A stretch of 64,000 bases of DNA from Nostoc sp. CMAA1605 (GTDB taxonomy: Bacteria; Cyanobacteriota; Cyanobacteriia; Cyanobacteriales; Nostocaceae). The DNA lies in assembly GCF_021596505.1 (NCBI RefSeq), contig NZ_PJIZ01000015.1, positions 43,298-107,297 on the forward strand, given 5' to 3'. The position numbers and the translations under genes were made by a program. Under the pieces are notes generated by a model. The model was not told the DNA's origin. It ran no database searches and worked only from the letters and a program-made list of their open reading frames with translations. The stretch's first letter is position 1. The number at the start of each line of letters is the position of its first letter. This document shows positions 36,473 to 46,390 of the stretch, one piece after another.

Positions 36473-37220
36473 TTATCCAAGAAACGGCATTTAATTAGTT
36501 AATGTGCATCGGGTTGTTGAGAAAAGACTTCAAAAAATAAGACTCTAGGCAATATATATTATATCTACCAGATGAAGGGGCTATCGAGCAAATAACCAGA
36601 AGTACCTTCGTAACAATTCATGATACTCATTGGGGAATTGCAAGTTCTCATAGAACTATCAAGCAAGTATGTGGAATTTGTCGATTTATGGTGAGCCAGT
36701 GCGTTGGGTGGGTTTCCCGACTTGTTCGCGGAGCGTTCCCGTAGGGTAGCCACTGGCTAACCCGCAAGGGTTAGAGATAGTCAAGCCATCAGAACACACA
36801 TATTTTGTTCACTTCAAGCATTTGTTCGTTTAGAACAAATGCGCTCCCTCAACATAATTTCTCATTAGTATGAAGTGCAGAGAAACCTATTTACTTTAGT
36901 TGTGCGCGACTACTTTATGGACAATCTTACCAATGCCTCTGCTGCTTAAACCACATAGATTAGTTTTTTTTGTCAATGCGTAACTCCTATATAAAAATCA
37001 TATAGGATTCCTATTTGATTTTTGCGAAGCTAGGTACACTTTGATTCCTTCTTTCCTGTTCCTCCGAAGTTCTGAACGGAGGAAACATCCGCTCAGACTT
37101 CTCTCTGTTCCCCGTTACCTAAGATTAATATGGGAGTAATTACAGTTTTGTGGAACTTATTGCCCCTCAAATAATTCAAAGTTACTTAAATCATCATGCC
37201 GTGGTTCTGTGTCAGGTCTT
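36473..37220. other. Long intergenic region with two dispersed repeats
   Basis: No gene is called. At 36695-36757 lies a GCCAGTG...CACTGGC-bounded GC-rich repeat, which shares its CGGGTTTCC-type core with 3614-3654 on the other strand. At 37001-37056 lies one end of the TATAGGATTCC repeat family. Short minus-strand open frames here cross the repeats and look random. Confidence 0.5.
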
Positions 37221-37694
37221 ATGGAGTCTATTAATAATTGGTTTTTCCCAACAATTCTGCACAAGAGAATAACTCATAGCTTATTCTTGGGATTGATAAC
37301 TGCTACTAGTTTGTTCGTCAGTACATGGAATACAAAAGCTTTAGCACAAAATCTCTCAGTTAGTAACAATGAGATTGTGAGCTATGCTCAGGCTTTATTG
37401 GCGATAGAACCTGTGCGTCAACAAGCTTTTAGAGAAATTAAAAGAATAATTGGTAGTGGAAATATTCCGCAAATAGTTTGTAATGAACCTGATAGTATAG
37501 ATAGCTTGCCTAAACAAGAAGCTAGAGATGTTGCCAGAAGTTACTGTAAAAATTCTCAAGAAATTGTTGAAGATAAGGGTTTGACTATTGAGAAATTCAA
37601 TAGAATTACCGTGGAAATTTCAAGGAATAATGGCTTGAAAAAACGGGTTTATGATCAATTACTCCAACTTCAGCAAAGAAAATCTCTCTCTTAA
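37221..37694 (+). CDS. DUF4168-type secreted protein
   Basis: 157 residues from the ATG at 37221 (a GTG at 37209 is also in frame). A signal peptide or anchor ends near residue 43 (ALA-Q). The mature part shows the DUF4168 pattern: VSNNEIVSYAQALLAIEPVRQQAF, two cysteines (IVCNEPD and SYCKN), then LTIEKFNRITVEISRNNGLKKRVYDQLLQL. Its function is unknown; the helical C-terminal segment resembles domains that bind other proteins. It has a separate transcription unit. Confidence 0.75.
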   Translation: MESINNWFFPTILHKRITHSLFLGLITATSLFVSTWNTKALAQNLSVSNNEIVSYAQALLAIEPVRQQAFREIKRIIGSGNIPQIVCNEPDSIDSLPKQEARDVARSYCKNSQEIVEDKGLTIEKFNRITVEISRNNGLKKRVYDQLLQLQQRKSLS

Positions 37695-37936
37695 GATTAA
37701 AGATGAGACTTTGCTAACAATCTATCTAACACCAATTCAAAATTCAAAACAGTTGGAGATTTAAACCCCAAATCAACTGATATTGCGTGCAGACAATGGG
37801 TCTTAAACCCTTGAATTTAGGATAAAGGGTTCAGAATCCAAAATCCACAATTGTTTTATCTACCTACTTTTCTGTTCCCTATTTCCTGACTATATCTCAA
37901 TCAAAATTTATATTTTGTATTAAAAATCAATCTGAA

Positions 37937-38380
37937 TTAGGAACCACTACTGATATCTTTTTGAGTACCATTCCTATCACGTTTTAGACTTTCTTCTAGG
38001 GCTTGAATTTGTTCTCGACGCGCTTCTAATTCTAGTGTACGGCGGGCTAAATCTTGATTTTGTAAAGTTAGAGATTGTCGCCATTCTTCGGCTCTTTCTG
38101 TCTCTTGTTGTAAAAATTCTGGAGTTATACCTGAAGAAAGATAAGTTTGCACTAAATTTAGCACCCAGTCACAAGCATCTTCTAAACGTTCAATTTCACC
38201 TGTGGGTGAAAGCTCGACTAAAACAAGCAATTTTTCACTCATGGCATTACTTTTACCCAGTAAAATCAAGGCTTCTTCTGGGATAATTGTCCAGAGATAA
38301 TCTTCTTCTTGGCGTGCTAATAGACGTAGATGATACTGGTCTAAAAATTCGTTTTTATGTACTTGGGCAAGATATCGCAT
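37937..38380 (-). CDS. Conserved soluble protein with C-terminal coiled coil
   Basis: 147 residues from the ATG at 38380. The longer open frame to 38548 includes repeat-derived sequence (TPLHPQTPTPSNPYTL) and is not used. The N-terminal half (MRYLAQVHKNEFLDQYHLRLLARQEEDYLW) looks like a compact alpha/beta domain, and the C-terminal 60 residues are a coiled coil of Arg/Glu/Gln. No family is recognised. It ends in a Ser-rich tail. Confidence 0.6.
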   Translation of the reverse strand: MRYLAQVHKNEFLDQYHLRLLARQEEDYLWTIIPEEALILLGKSNAMSEKLLVLVELSPTGEIERLEDACDWVLNLVQTYLSSGITPEFLQQETERAEEWRQSLTLQNQDLARRTLELEARREQIQALEESLKRDRNGTQKDISSGS

Positions 38381-38391
38381 AGCATTTTGGG

Positions 38392-38450
38392 TTTTAAGGG
38401 TGTAGGGGTTTGAGGGTGTAGGGGTTTGAGGGTGTAGGGGTGTAACGGAG
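38392..38450. repeat. GGGTGTAGGGGTTTGA array
   Basis: Tandem 14-base units of the form GGGTGTAGGGGTTTGA, possibly the origin of a false upstream extension of the 37937 gene on the minus strand. Confidence 0.7.
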
Positions 38451-38583
38451 TGAGGGATGATTAATACCAAATTGGGATAGGTAGTATTGTGATGAGTTTC
38501 TGGAACAGCCTCTGAATCTCGGTTTTCAATCCAAAATTCCAAATCCAAAATCCAAAATTGACATGATTGGTATTTTTATTACC

Positions 38584-38630
38584 TCTGTACCCCTATACCC
38601 CTATACCCTTATACCCCCATACCCTTAAAT
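38584..38630. repeat. ACCCCTAT heptad-like array next to the valS stop
   Basis: Units of TACCCCTATA lie immediately downstream of the valS stop codon. Repeats next to stop codons are a recurring arrangement in this window. Confidence 0.65.
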
Positions 38631-41600
38631 TTATGCTAAACCACGCAAGCGATCGCGTAAAATCTCTGCTTGTTTTTCGGCTTCGGCTAAAGCGTCTCTG
38701 GCTGCTTGGACGACATCGGGTCTAGCTTTATCAACAAAGTTGGCGTTGCTTAACCTACCTTTGAGAGATTGGGCTTCAGCTTCCACTTTACTCAAGCTTT
38801 TCTCTAGCTTGGCACGCATGGCTTCTATATCGACAACGCCATCTAAAGGTATAACTACCTGCACTGTACCAATTACACCCGCAATGGCTTTTTCTGGTTC
38901 TTTGGCTGATGGTGGTTCTTGTGCTACAGCAGTCGTTGCTGTGGTGGGTGGGAAGAACTGCGCCCAGAATTTTTGTCTGGCTTTAGCTGACAATAAAGTG
39001 GTGACAACAAACCAGGCGGTATAGCCTAAACCAACCATTTCAAAGAAAATACCCAGGACGGGAACATTATCTAGGGTATCGCCTACGGCTATGGCGAGAC
39101 GGAAGAAGATGAAACCAACGACAAGCCAAACAATTGTCCGCCAGTTACTTTTGGTTTGTGGCTGGATGGTGGTTTGGGGTTGGGTTTCTCCACTGATGGT
39201 CAAATTCTCTACCTTAGCCAAATCTTTGATGTAAGATTGTCCAGCCGTGAGAATTTCTCGTTCTTGGGGATTTTCTGACTGTAAATTGGCGGTGACTTTC
39301 ACCCCTGGCTTGACTTCCGCCTCGGCGCGTAAGTTGCGGATGGTGCGGATAGTGCCAATTAATAGTTCAAACTGTGCTTCTAGGCTGGGGTTAATTAAGC
39401 TTGTATCGGCTTTGGGATAGGCTTGTAAAGCTAAAGTTTGCTGAGAATTTTCTGGTTGTTGGGTGAGAGTTTGCCAAATCTCTTCGGTGATGTGGGGCAT
39501 AAAGGGATGTAGTAGCTTTAATATCCCTTCCAGTACGTAGGCTAAAGTTTGTTGAGCGACTCGACGCGATGCTGGGTCTGCATTTTTTTGCAGTCTGGAT
39601 TTGACTAACTCAATGTACCAGTCGCAAAAATCACCCCAAATGAATTCATAAATTCCCTTAGCTGCTTCCCCTAAACCGTAGTTATCGATGTAGTTTGTGG
39701 TTTGCTGGATAACTTGATGATAGCGGGAAAGAATCCAGCGATCGCTTAATTCAGTGCTGAGTTCTGAGTTTTGAGTGCTGAGTGGTTGACCTAGTTGTGC
39801 GGGGGTTTGTCCGTCGAGATTCATCATTACAAATCTCGCAGCATTCCACAACTTATTGGCAAAGTTGCGGGAAGCTTCTACTGATGATGACTCATCTTTT
39901 TTGCGGTCATATTCTAGGCGGATATCTTGACCTGCACCGGCCACTTCCTTAACTAAGGTATAACGTAGGGCATCAGTACCATATTTATCAATTAGCAACA
40001 GTGGGTCAATCCCATTGTTAGCCGACTTCGACATCTTCTTATTATTTTCATCCCTCACCAAACCGTGAATGTAAACAGTTTGGAATGGCATAGTGTCAGT
40101 AAAATGGCCAGCCATCATAGTCATTCTGGCTACCCAGAAAAAGATGATATCAAAGCCTGTAACTAAGGTTGTTGTGGGGTAGTAAGTAGCTAAATCTTGG
40201 GTTTTTTCAGGCCAGCCTAATGTGGAAAATGGCCATAATCCTGAAGAAAACCAGGTATCTAATACATCTGGGTCTTGTTCAAGTTGGACATTCTCTCCAA
40301 ATTGGGCTTTAGCTTTCTCCCATGCTTCCTCATTTGATTTAGCGACAATAAAGGGGGTCGTGTCGGTGATTTGTCCGCCGGTTTCGCTGACAGCATACCA
40401 AGCGGGGATTTGATGACCCCACCATAATTGACGAGAAATACACCAATCTCTCAAGTTTACCAACCAATCACGGTAAACCTTTGTCCAGCGTTGGGGGACA
40501 AATTCGGGGGTGTTTTTCTGGTCGAGGAAGTCTAAAGCTTTATCCGCCATTGGGCGAATTTTGACGAACCACTGAGTAGAGAGTAAAGGCTCAATGGGAA
40601 CTTTACCGCGATCGCTATAAGGAACGGTATGCTTATAATCTTCTACCTTAACTAACACGCCGTCAGCTTCCAGGCGTGCAATTACATTTTTTCTAGCTAC
40701 AAAGCGGTCTTGTCCTTGGAACTCTCCGGCGTTGGCGTTAAGTGTGCCGTCTTTATTCAAAATATTAATAAACGGCAGATTGTGACGCTTACCCATTTCA
40801 AAGTCGTTGGGGTCATGAGCGGGAGTCACCTTCACACAACCTGTTCCAAAACTGGGGTCTACTAACTCATCACCAATGATGGGAATTTCCCGTTGCATAA
40901 TGGGCAGAGTCAAAGTTTTCCCAATTAGGTGTTGATATCTTTCATCATTGGGATTTACAGCTACACCCGTATCACCCAGCATAGTTTCTGGTCGGGTTGT
41001 CGCCACTTCTACATAACCAGAACCATCACTCAAGGGGTAACGGAAATGCCAAAGATTACCCTCAACCTCTTTATTTTCCACCTCAACATCAGACACCGCC
41101 GACTGCGAAGCGGGACACCAGTTAACTAAATATTCACCGCGATAAATTAAGCCCTCATTGTAGAGACTGATAAAAGCTTCTACCACAGCTTTCGATAAAC
41201 CTTCATCCAGGGTAAATCTCTCCCGTGACCAGTCTACCGACACACCCAAACGGCGTAGCTGATTAACAATTGTCCCCCCTGACTCCGCCTTCCACTTCCA
41301 AGCACGTTCTAGAAATTGGTCGCGTCCCAACTCATAGCGAGTTTTTCCCTCAGCTTTGAGTTGTTTTTCGAGAATCGTGTGGACAGCAATACTAGCGTGG
41401 TCAGTTCCCGGTAGCCACAGGGTATTTCTTCCCTGCATCCGGTGATAACGCACTAGCGCATCAATCAACGCACTTTCAAAGGCGTGACCCATATGCAGAC
41501 TACCAGTAACGTTAGGCGGCGGAATTACCACACAATAAGGTTCACCACCATGATTAGGGTCAGCTTTGTAGACTTGGTTGTCTTCCCAGAATTTTTGCCA

Positions 41601-41660
41601 CTTCGCTTCAGTAGAAAAAGGGTCATACAAACTGGGAAGATTCGGTATAGTTGCGGTCAT
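38631..41660 (-). CDS. valS: Valyl-tRNA synthetase with internal CAAD membrane domain
   Basis: 1009 residues. The class I signatures are HMGH ([13 protein letters not shown], about 49-61) and KMSKS (about 540-546), with editing and anticodon domains between and after. A CAAD domain with two hydrophobic helices ([20 protein letters not shown] and [15 protein letters not shown], about 837-900) interrupts the C-terminal region before the coiled-coil arm. CAAD anchors some cyanobacterial synthetases to thylakoid membranes. Residues 625-637 ([13 protein letters not shown]) are encoded by heptad repeat DNA inside the gene. It charges tRNA-Val. Confidence 0.95.
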   Translation of the reverse strand: MTATIPNLPSLYDPFSTEAKWQKFWEDNQVYKADPNHGGEPYCVVIPPPNVTGSLHMGHAFESALIDALVRYHRMQGRNTLWLPGTDHASIAVHTILEKQLKAEGKTRYELGRDQFLERAWKWKAESGGTIVNQLRRLGVSVDWSRERFTLDEGLSKAVVEAFISLYNEGLIYRGEYLVNWCPASQSAVSDVEVENKEVEGNLWHFRYPLSDGSGYVEVATTRPETMLGDTGVAVNPNDERYQHLIGKTLTLPIMQREIPIIGDELVDPSFGTGCVKVTPAHDPNDFEMGKRHNLPFINILNKDGTLNANAGEFQGQDRFVARKNVIARLEADGVLVKVEDYKHTVPYSDRGKVPIEPLLSTQWFVKIRPMADKALDFLDQKNTPEFVPQRWTKVYRDWLVNLRDWCISRQLWWGHQIPAWYAVSETGGQITDTTPFIVAKSNEEAWEKAKAQFGENVQLEQDPDVLDTWFSSGLWPFSTLGWPEKTQDLATYYPTTTLVTGFDIIFFWVARMTMMAGHFTDTMPFQTVYIHGLVRDENNKKMSKSANNGIDPLLLIDKYGTDALRYTLVKEVAGAGQDIRLEYDRKKDESSSVEASRNFANKLWNAARFVMMNLDGQTPAQLGQPLSTQNSELSTELSDRWILSRYHQVIQQTTNYIDNYGLGEAAKGIYEFIWGDFCDWYIELVKSRLQKNADPASRRVAQQTLAYVLEGILKLLHPFMPHITEEIWQTLTQQPENSQQTLALQAYPKADTSLINPSLEAQFELLIGTIRTIRNLRAEAEVKPGVKVTANLQSENPQEREILTAGQSYIKDLAKVENLTISGETQPQTTIQPQTKSNWRTIVWLVVGFIFFRLAIAVGDTLDNVPVLGIFFEMVGLGYTAWFVVTTLLSAKARQKFWAQFFPPTTATTAVAQEPPSAKEPEKAIAGVIGTVQVVIPLDGVVDIEAMRAKLEKSLSKVEAEAQSLKGRLSNANFVDKARPDVVQAARDALAEAEKQAEILRDRLRGLA
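39751..39784. repeat. In-frame heptad repeat inside valS
   Basis: TCAGTGCTGAGTTCTGAGTT and following GAGTGCTGAG match the intergenic GAGTGCT repeat class. Reading in frame on the minus strand gives [13 protein letters not shown], which has no counterpart expected in the synthetase core. Confidence 0.8.
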
Positions 41661-41720
41661 TCTGGGAAATTTACGTTTGAAGGACTATTAAATTTTGCCA
41701 CAGGAATGAGGATTGGGGAC

Positions 41721-41786
41721 ACTTCGACAAGCTCAGTGCATCGCTGGGGATTGGGGATTGGGGACTTGTACTGAGCTTGTCGAAGT
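41721..41786. repeat. 17-base inverted repeat ACTTCGACAAGCTCAGT
   Basis: Left arm ACTTCGACAAGCTCAGT (41721-41737) and right arm ACTGAGCTTGTCGAAGT (41770-41786) match perfectly, with a heptad-repeat spacer. It lies upstream of both valS and the convergent-facing nuclease gene. It may be a dispersed repeat; a hairpin could form in transcripts. Confidence 0.7.
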
Positions 41787-41904
41787 ATTGGGAACTGGGG
41801 ACATCGCTAATCCAAAATGGGTATAAGCGATACATCCGATGGGCTATACCTACGTATCTATTCAGCGTAAAATAAATGTCCGCACCAAAGTAAATCGATA
41901 AATA

Positions 41905-42774
41905 ATGCCAAAACCCGCAGATACCAGCACTAAAAAACTCATTAGTCTTGCACCTGATAATTGGGTGCGATGGGTGACAAATATACCCAATATTCAAGCA
42001 GGGGAAATTTTATCTGGCGAATTTCAATGGATTAGTCGGGAAAGTGATGTTTTAATTCGGGCGAGAAGTCCAGAATTAGGAGAATTTCTCGTATTAAATG
42101 AATTACAGTTACGTTACAACCACAAAATGCCTCGGCGAGTGCGTGCTTACACAGCATTAGCAGAAGAGAAATATGAATTACCAACCTATCCGGTTTTAAT
42201 TAATATCTTACCAACGGGTGATGTAGAAATCCCCACAAGTTTTACATCAAATATTTATGGTTTAAGAGCAATTCAGGATTACCGGGTAATTAACTTATGG
42301 GAAGTAGATGTTAACATCCCGTTTCAACAACCTTTACCATCATTATTGCCGTTTGTGCCGATTCTGCAAGGAGGAAACGATGAATCTATAATCAGGGAAG
42401 CATTACAAATTTTGCGTCGGGATGAAGACTTAAACCAGTTGGAAACGGTTTTAGCCTTTTTTGCTACCTTTGTATTAGAGAGTGCCGTTGTTCAAGAGAT
42501 TATGAGGTGGGATATGGGCGTTCTACGAGAGTCACCTTGGTATCAAGAAATATTACGAGAGGGTGAAGCACGCGGTGAAGCACGCGGTGAAGCACGCGGT
42601 GAGATCAAGGGAATCATTCGCAGTATTGAAATGAGTTTAGAAGCAAAATTTGGGAGTCAAGGACTAGAGTTAATGTCCCGAATTTCCCCTATTCAAGACT
42701 TGGAACAATTGCAGCGAATTTTGCGGACTGTGCTTTTAGCAAATTCTGTTGATGAAATACAGCAAATTTTATAG
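41905..42774 (+). CDS. Rpn-family PD-(D/E)XK nuclease/transposase-like protein
   Basis: 289 residues. The N-terminal half resembles the Rpn/DUF4351 recombination-promoting nuclease group (LAPDNWVRWVTNI, FLVLNELQLRYNHKMPRRVRAYTALA, with E-x-Q in a strand typical of the PD-(D/E)XK fold). The second half has three tandem GEARGEARGE-type residues (about 220-230) and an amphipathic C-terminal helix (ISPIQDLEQLQRILRTVLLAN). Rpn proteins promote DNA transfer and recombination. It lies just beyond the inverted repeat upstream of valS. Confidence 0.77.
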   Translation: MPKPADTSTKKLISLAPDNWVRWVTNIPNIQAGEILSGEFQWISRESDVLIRARSPELGEFLVLNELQLRYNHKMPRRVRAYTALAEEKYELPTYPVLINILPTGDVEIPTSFTSNIYGLRAIQDYRVINLWEVDVNIPFQQPLPSLLPFVPILQGGNDESIIREALQILRRDEDLNQLETVLAFFATFVLESAVVQEIMRWDMGVLRESPWYQEILREGEARGEARGEARGEIKGIIRSIEMSLEAKFGSQGLELMSRISPIQDLEQLQRILRTVLLANSVDEIQQIL

Positions 42775-42821
42775 GACTGACATAAATAGCCGGTGTTTTC
42801 TGTAGAGTATGTGTTGATTTT

Positions 42822-43781
42822 TCACTTTTGATTTCTGGCATCTACAAATTTTAATTGGTGGTAGAGACAGCTAATTTGTGGTAAATCTACTCCCAGGGAT
42901 TGGGCTGTTCTTAGGGGATTCCCGATAATTGCTTCTATTTCTAAGGGACGGCGTTCATCATGGTCGATTTTCATGCTGGTGCGGTATGGGGTCATCTTGA
43001 CGGTGTAATCTAGCATGGTTTGAATGAAGCTGTCAGGAATTATTCTCCCCATACTGTTTGCCCCTGCTTTCACTTCATACATGATTTGCTCTACTAATGT
43101 GCGGGTGTGGGGATTTGCCATTAATTCATTTGTGCTGGCGTTGAGAATGACGGACAATCCGTTGTAGGGGATGTTCCATACTAGTTTCTTCCATCTGGCT
43201 AATAATAAATCAGCCGCTAATTCCATCCCAATGCCGGCGTTTTGAAAGTCATCAGCAATTTGCTGCATTCTCTGGGTGATTCCGGCTTGAGAATATTCAG
43301 GAAGATATTCCCCTAAAGTGATGTGTCCGTAATCTAAATGTCGGATATGTCCCAAACCTACTTTATTGGAACACAGGAAGCATAAACCGCCGATTACGTG
43401 AACTTTTGGCAGCATTTGGTTGATTTCTTCTTCTATACCCAACCCATTCTGCAATACTAAAACTACACCACCCTCTTTCACGACAGGCGGTAATAAATGG
43501 GGTAGTAAATGATTTTGTGTGGTTTTGAGTGCCAATATTACTACATCGCATTGCGGCATCTTGTTGACATCGTTGTAAGCGTTGACTTGGGGGAGGGTAA
43601 AGTCACCGTCTTTAGACTCGATGATTAAACCGTGCTGGCTAACGTGTTCATAGTCACTCTTGAGTAAAAAGTGAACATCTAAACCCGCTTTTTGCAGTTT
43701 TGCGCCGTAAAATCCACCTAATGCACCAGTGCCTATGATGGCATACTTGCGATCGCCTAGCGTAGTTTGCTGTCCACTCAT
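42822..43781 (-). CDS. panE: 2-dehydropantoate 2-reductase-like protein
   Basis: 319 residues. The NAD(P)-binding GxGxxG is IGTGALGGFYGAKL (about 17-30); the catalytic Lys lies in WKKLVWNIPYNGL (about 190-202). The family reduces ketopantoate to pantoate in coenzyme A synthesis. ILNASTNELM and the C-terminal helices fit. Cyanobacteria often have several ApbA/PanE-like proteins, so the enzyme may be a paralogue with another substrate; the symbol is tentative. Confidence 0.82.
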   Translation of the reverse strand: MSGQQTTLGDRKYAIIGTGALGGFYGAKLQKAGLDVHFLLKSDYEHVSQHGLIIESKDGDFTLPQVNAYNDVNKMPQCDVVILALKTTQNHLLPHLLPPVVKEGGVVLVLQNGLGIEEEINQMLPKVHVIGGLCFLCSNKVGLGHIRHLDYGHITLGEYLPEYSQAGITQRMQQIADDFQNAGIGMELAADLLLARWKKLVWNIPYNGLSVILNASTNELMANPHTRTLVEQIMYEVKAGANSMGRIIPDSFIQTMLDYTVKMTPYRTSMKIDHDERRPLEIEAIIGNPLRTAQSLGVDLPQISCLYHQLKFVDARNQK

Positions 43782-43943
43782 AATTTTTCACCTCAGATTT
43801 GCTGATGATGATCATAGGGCAGTGTCTCAAAACTCACTACACTGACCCTGTAATTAACTGTCAGTTAAGAATATTTTTTTTAATAAAAATTCAATTTGTT
43901 TCACTTTAATTTAAAATTCTTTGCAGGAGATAAGGTGAAAAAC

Positions 43944-44345
43944 ATGGCTGATATTGTTGATATTGCTGTAGGTGCCGGTGCTTTTAACACTCTAGTAACT
44001 GCTGTACAAGCGGCTGGTTTAGTAGAAACATTAAAAAGTCCAGGGCCTTTTACTGTTTTTGCCCCTAATGATGATGCTTTTGCCAAATTACCACCAGGAA
44101 CTATCCAAACCTTGGTGCAGAATATCCCTCAATTAACTAGAATTCTCACGTTTCATGTCGTACCAGGAAAGCTGAAACAGGCTGATTTAGCCAAACTGGG
44201 TACAGTCACATCGGTGGAAGGTTCGCCTATCAAGATTGACTGTTCTGATGGTTTTGAAGTTAAAAATGCCACGGTGTTAGCAGCAGATATCGAAGCTGAT
44301 AACGGCGTAATTCACGTTATTGATACGGTGATTTTGATGGGCTAA
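43944..44345 (+). CDS. Fasciclin (FAS1)-domain protein without signal peptide
   Basis: 133 residues from the ATG at 43944, with AGGAGATAAGGTG upstream; an in-frame ATG at 43896 would add 16 residues without a signal peptide. The FAS1 fold is complete: [15 protein letters not shown] (H1 motif) and [16 protein letters not shown], then [12 protein letters not shown] (H2). FAS1 domains usually mediate cell adhesion outside the cell, but no export signal is seen here, so the location is unclear. It is a single-domain form, common in cyanobacteria. Confidence 0.85.
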   Translation: MADIVDIAVGAGAFNTLVTAVQAAGLVETLKSPGPFTVFAPNDDAFAKLPPGTIQTLVQNIPQLTRILTFHVVPGKLKQADLAKLGTVTSVEGSPIKIDCSDGFEVKNATVLAADIEADNGVIHVIDTVILMG

Positions 44346-44549
44346 TCATTGTCTAGGTGGGCATTACCCACCTCTAAAATATTGCTCAACTATTGGTGAA
44401 TATTTATTACAAGCATAGTTAAACACTTATGTATTTTAATTTATGTTAAATATATGCAGCAGTATTTACTTTAGATATATGCTGAATTAAGTTGATATAT
44501 CTAAAAATAGATTAAGTTTTTAGATGCCAACATTATCCCAACAAAATTA
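44346..44549. other. AT-rich spacer upstream of the small membrane protein gene
   Basis: No gene seen. It has TATGTTAAATATATGC-type AT-rich sequence that may contain the promoter of the 44550 gene. Confidence 0.3.
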
Positions 44550-44866
44550 ATGCTTGATATTCATCACTTAGCTGAGTTCTCTCGTCATAACTGTATTGGT
44601 ATTTGCGCGTTTCTCATCCCAGCCAATTTACTAGCCACATTGTTAACAATTATTTTGGCTGTCATCGGTCGCCCCAATTTTCAAGTTTTCCTAGCTGCTA
44701 TTGTTGCCAGTATTTTCGCCGCCTTCATGATGCTACACGTGCATAGTTGGTCTATCGTTGGTGTAGTGATGTCCCCACTTATATTTTGTCAGGGTTAGCA
44801 ATTACTTGCCTAGTTGTTAACGTGACGGCAATTATTTGGCCTAAGCGGCTCAGTGCTGAGTGCTGA
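44550..44866 (+). pseudogene. Small membrane protein, apparently interrupted by a -1 frameshift
   Basis: The first frame (44550-44798) codes for 82 residues ending VVMSPLIFCQG. The -1 frame from about 44777 continues hydrophobically with TYILSGLAITCLVVNVTAI and runs to a stop at 44864-44866 inside a heptad array. The joined protein has two or three membrane segments (ICAFLIPANLLATLL, LAAIVASIFAAFM, YILSGLAITCLVV). The natural reading would need one extra base near CCCCACTT. The family looks like a small cyanobacterial membrane protein of unknown function. The frameshift is inferred, as no alignment was made. Confidence 0.52.
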
Positions 44867-44998
44867 GTGCTGAGTGCTGAGTGCTGAGTAAAAAATCTTA
44901 GCACCCCAGTCTCCAGTCCCCAGTCCGCAGTCCCCAATCCCCAATCCCCAGTCCCCAGTCCCCAGTCCCCAGTCCCCAGTCCCCAGTCCCCAGTCCAT
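44849..44998. repeat. GAGTGCT array followed by CCCCAGT array
   Basis: Tandem GAGTGCT units (44849-44887) then CCCCAGT/CCCCAAT units (about 44900-44998) run up to the dapL stop codon. Confidence 0.8.
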
Positions 44999-45000
44999 CA

Positions 45001-46236
45001 CTACTGCGTAAACTTTGCGGTAATTCGCTTCATTGCTTCCTCTACATTTTCACGGCTGTTAAATGCGGAAATGCGGAAGTAACCTTCACCCGCAGCACCA
45101 AAACCAGAACCAGGTGTACCGACAACATTGCAGGTATTGAGTAATTTATCAAAGAAATCCCAGCTAGAAAGGCCGTTGGGAGTTTTTACCCAAACATAAG
45201 GCGCGTTGACACCGCCGTAGACAGCGATACCTGCGGCTGTAAGTTGTTCGCGGATGATTTTGGCATTTTCTAGATAAAAACTGATTAAAGCGTTGATTTG
45301 CGCTTGTCCAGCTTCCGAGTAGACTGCTTCCGCACCCCGTTGCACAATGTAGGATACGCCGTTAAATTTGGTAGACTGACGACGATTCCACAGTTTCCAC
45401 AGTTCGACATCAGAACCATCGGCGGCTTTCGCTGTCAAGGTTTTGGGAACGACAGTTAAGGCGCAACGTGTACCGGTAAAGCCTGCGTTTTTGGAGAAGG
45501 AACGAAACTCAATGGCGCAATCTCTCGCACCTTCAATTTCGTAGATAGAATGGGGCAGAGATGGATCTGTAATATAAGCTTCGTACGCAGCATCAAAGAA
45601 AATAATCGAGTTATTGGCTTTGGCGTAGTCTACCCACGCTTGGAGATGTTCTTTAGTGGCGATCGCACCTGTGGGATTATTGGGGAAGCAAAGATAAATT
45701 AAATCGACTTTTTGGGCAGGAATTTCGGCTGTAAAGTTGTTTTCGGCGGTAATGGGTAGGTAAACTAAGCCCTCAAACTCACCTTTTTCATTAGCATTTC
45801 CCGTATGTCCCGCCATGACGTTAGTATCAACATACACGGGATAAACTGGGTCAGTAACGGCAATAGTATTGTTATCACCGAAGATATCGAGAATATTGCC
45901 TGTGTCGCATTTAGAACCATCAGAAATAAAGATTTCTGACGCATCAATATCACATCCCCGTGCTTGGAAATCTTGAGCAGCGATTTTTTCCCTTAACCAA
46001 GCATACCCTTGTTCTGGTCCATATCCTTGGAAAGTAGCGCGATCGCCCATTTCTTCCACAGCTTTAATCATGGCAGTACGGCAAGCTTCTGGTAAAGGTT
46101 CGGTAACATCCCCAATCCCCAGGCGGATAATTTTAGCATCGGGATTGGCTTGAGCAAAAGCATTTACCCGCCGCGCAATTTCGGGAAACAAGTAACCAGC
46201 TTTCAGTTTTAAGTAGTTGTCGTTAATGGTTGCCAT
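45001..46236 (-). CDS. dapL: LL-diaminopimelate aminotransferase
   Basis: 411 residues from the ATG at 46236 (a TTG two codons earlier is less likely). The PLP lysine is in [15 protein letters not shown] (about 270). The N-terminus [40 protein letters not shown] and [10 protein letters not shown] match the DapL family of plants and cyanobacteria. It converts tetrahydrodipicolinate directly to LL-diaminopimelate, a step to lysine and peptidoglycan. No other lysine-pathway gene lies nearby. Confidence 0.95.
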   Translation of the reverse strand: MATINDNYLKLKAGYLFPEIARRVNAFAQANPDAKIIRLGIGDVTEPLPEACRTAMIKAVEEMGDRATFQGYGPEQGYAWLREKIAAQDFQARGCDIDASEIFISDGSKCDTGNILDIFGDNNTIAVTDPVYPVYVDTNVMAGHTGNANEKGEFEGLVYLPITAENNFTAEIPAQKVDLIYLCFPNNPTGAIATKEHLQAWVDYAKANNSIIFFDAAYEAYITDPSLPHSIYEIEGARDCAIEFRSFSKNAGFTGTRCALTVVPKTLTAKAADGSDVELWKLWNRRQSTKFNGVSYIVQRGAEAVYSEAGQAQINALISFYLENAKIIREQLTAAGIAVYGGVNAPYVWVKTPNGLSSWDFFDKLLNTCNVVGTPGSGFGAAGEGYFRISAFNSRENVEEAMKRITAKFTQ

Positions 46237-46390
46237 AGTCAAGTTGAAAATAAGGCCTAGATAAAACAGCTTACCAGTCTTTGTAAATGGGTATAGAGGT
46301 GTAGGGTAAGGGTTTTGCTACGTAACTAGCAACAAAGATTAAATACTAGAATTAAGTGAATACAAAATTATTATCCACAAGAATTTGGTT

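Noticed and set aside
36565..36753. A 62-residue minus-strand frame after tRNA-Thr
   Set aside because: It runs over the GCCAGTG repeat and resembles no family.
38381..38548. Upstream extension of the 37937 gene
   Set aside because: The extra N-terminal residues (TPLHPQTPTPSNPYTL) come from GGGTGTAGGGG repeats; the ATG at 38380 begins the protein-like part.
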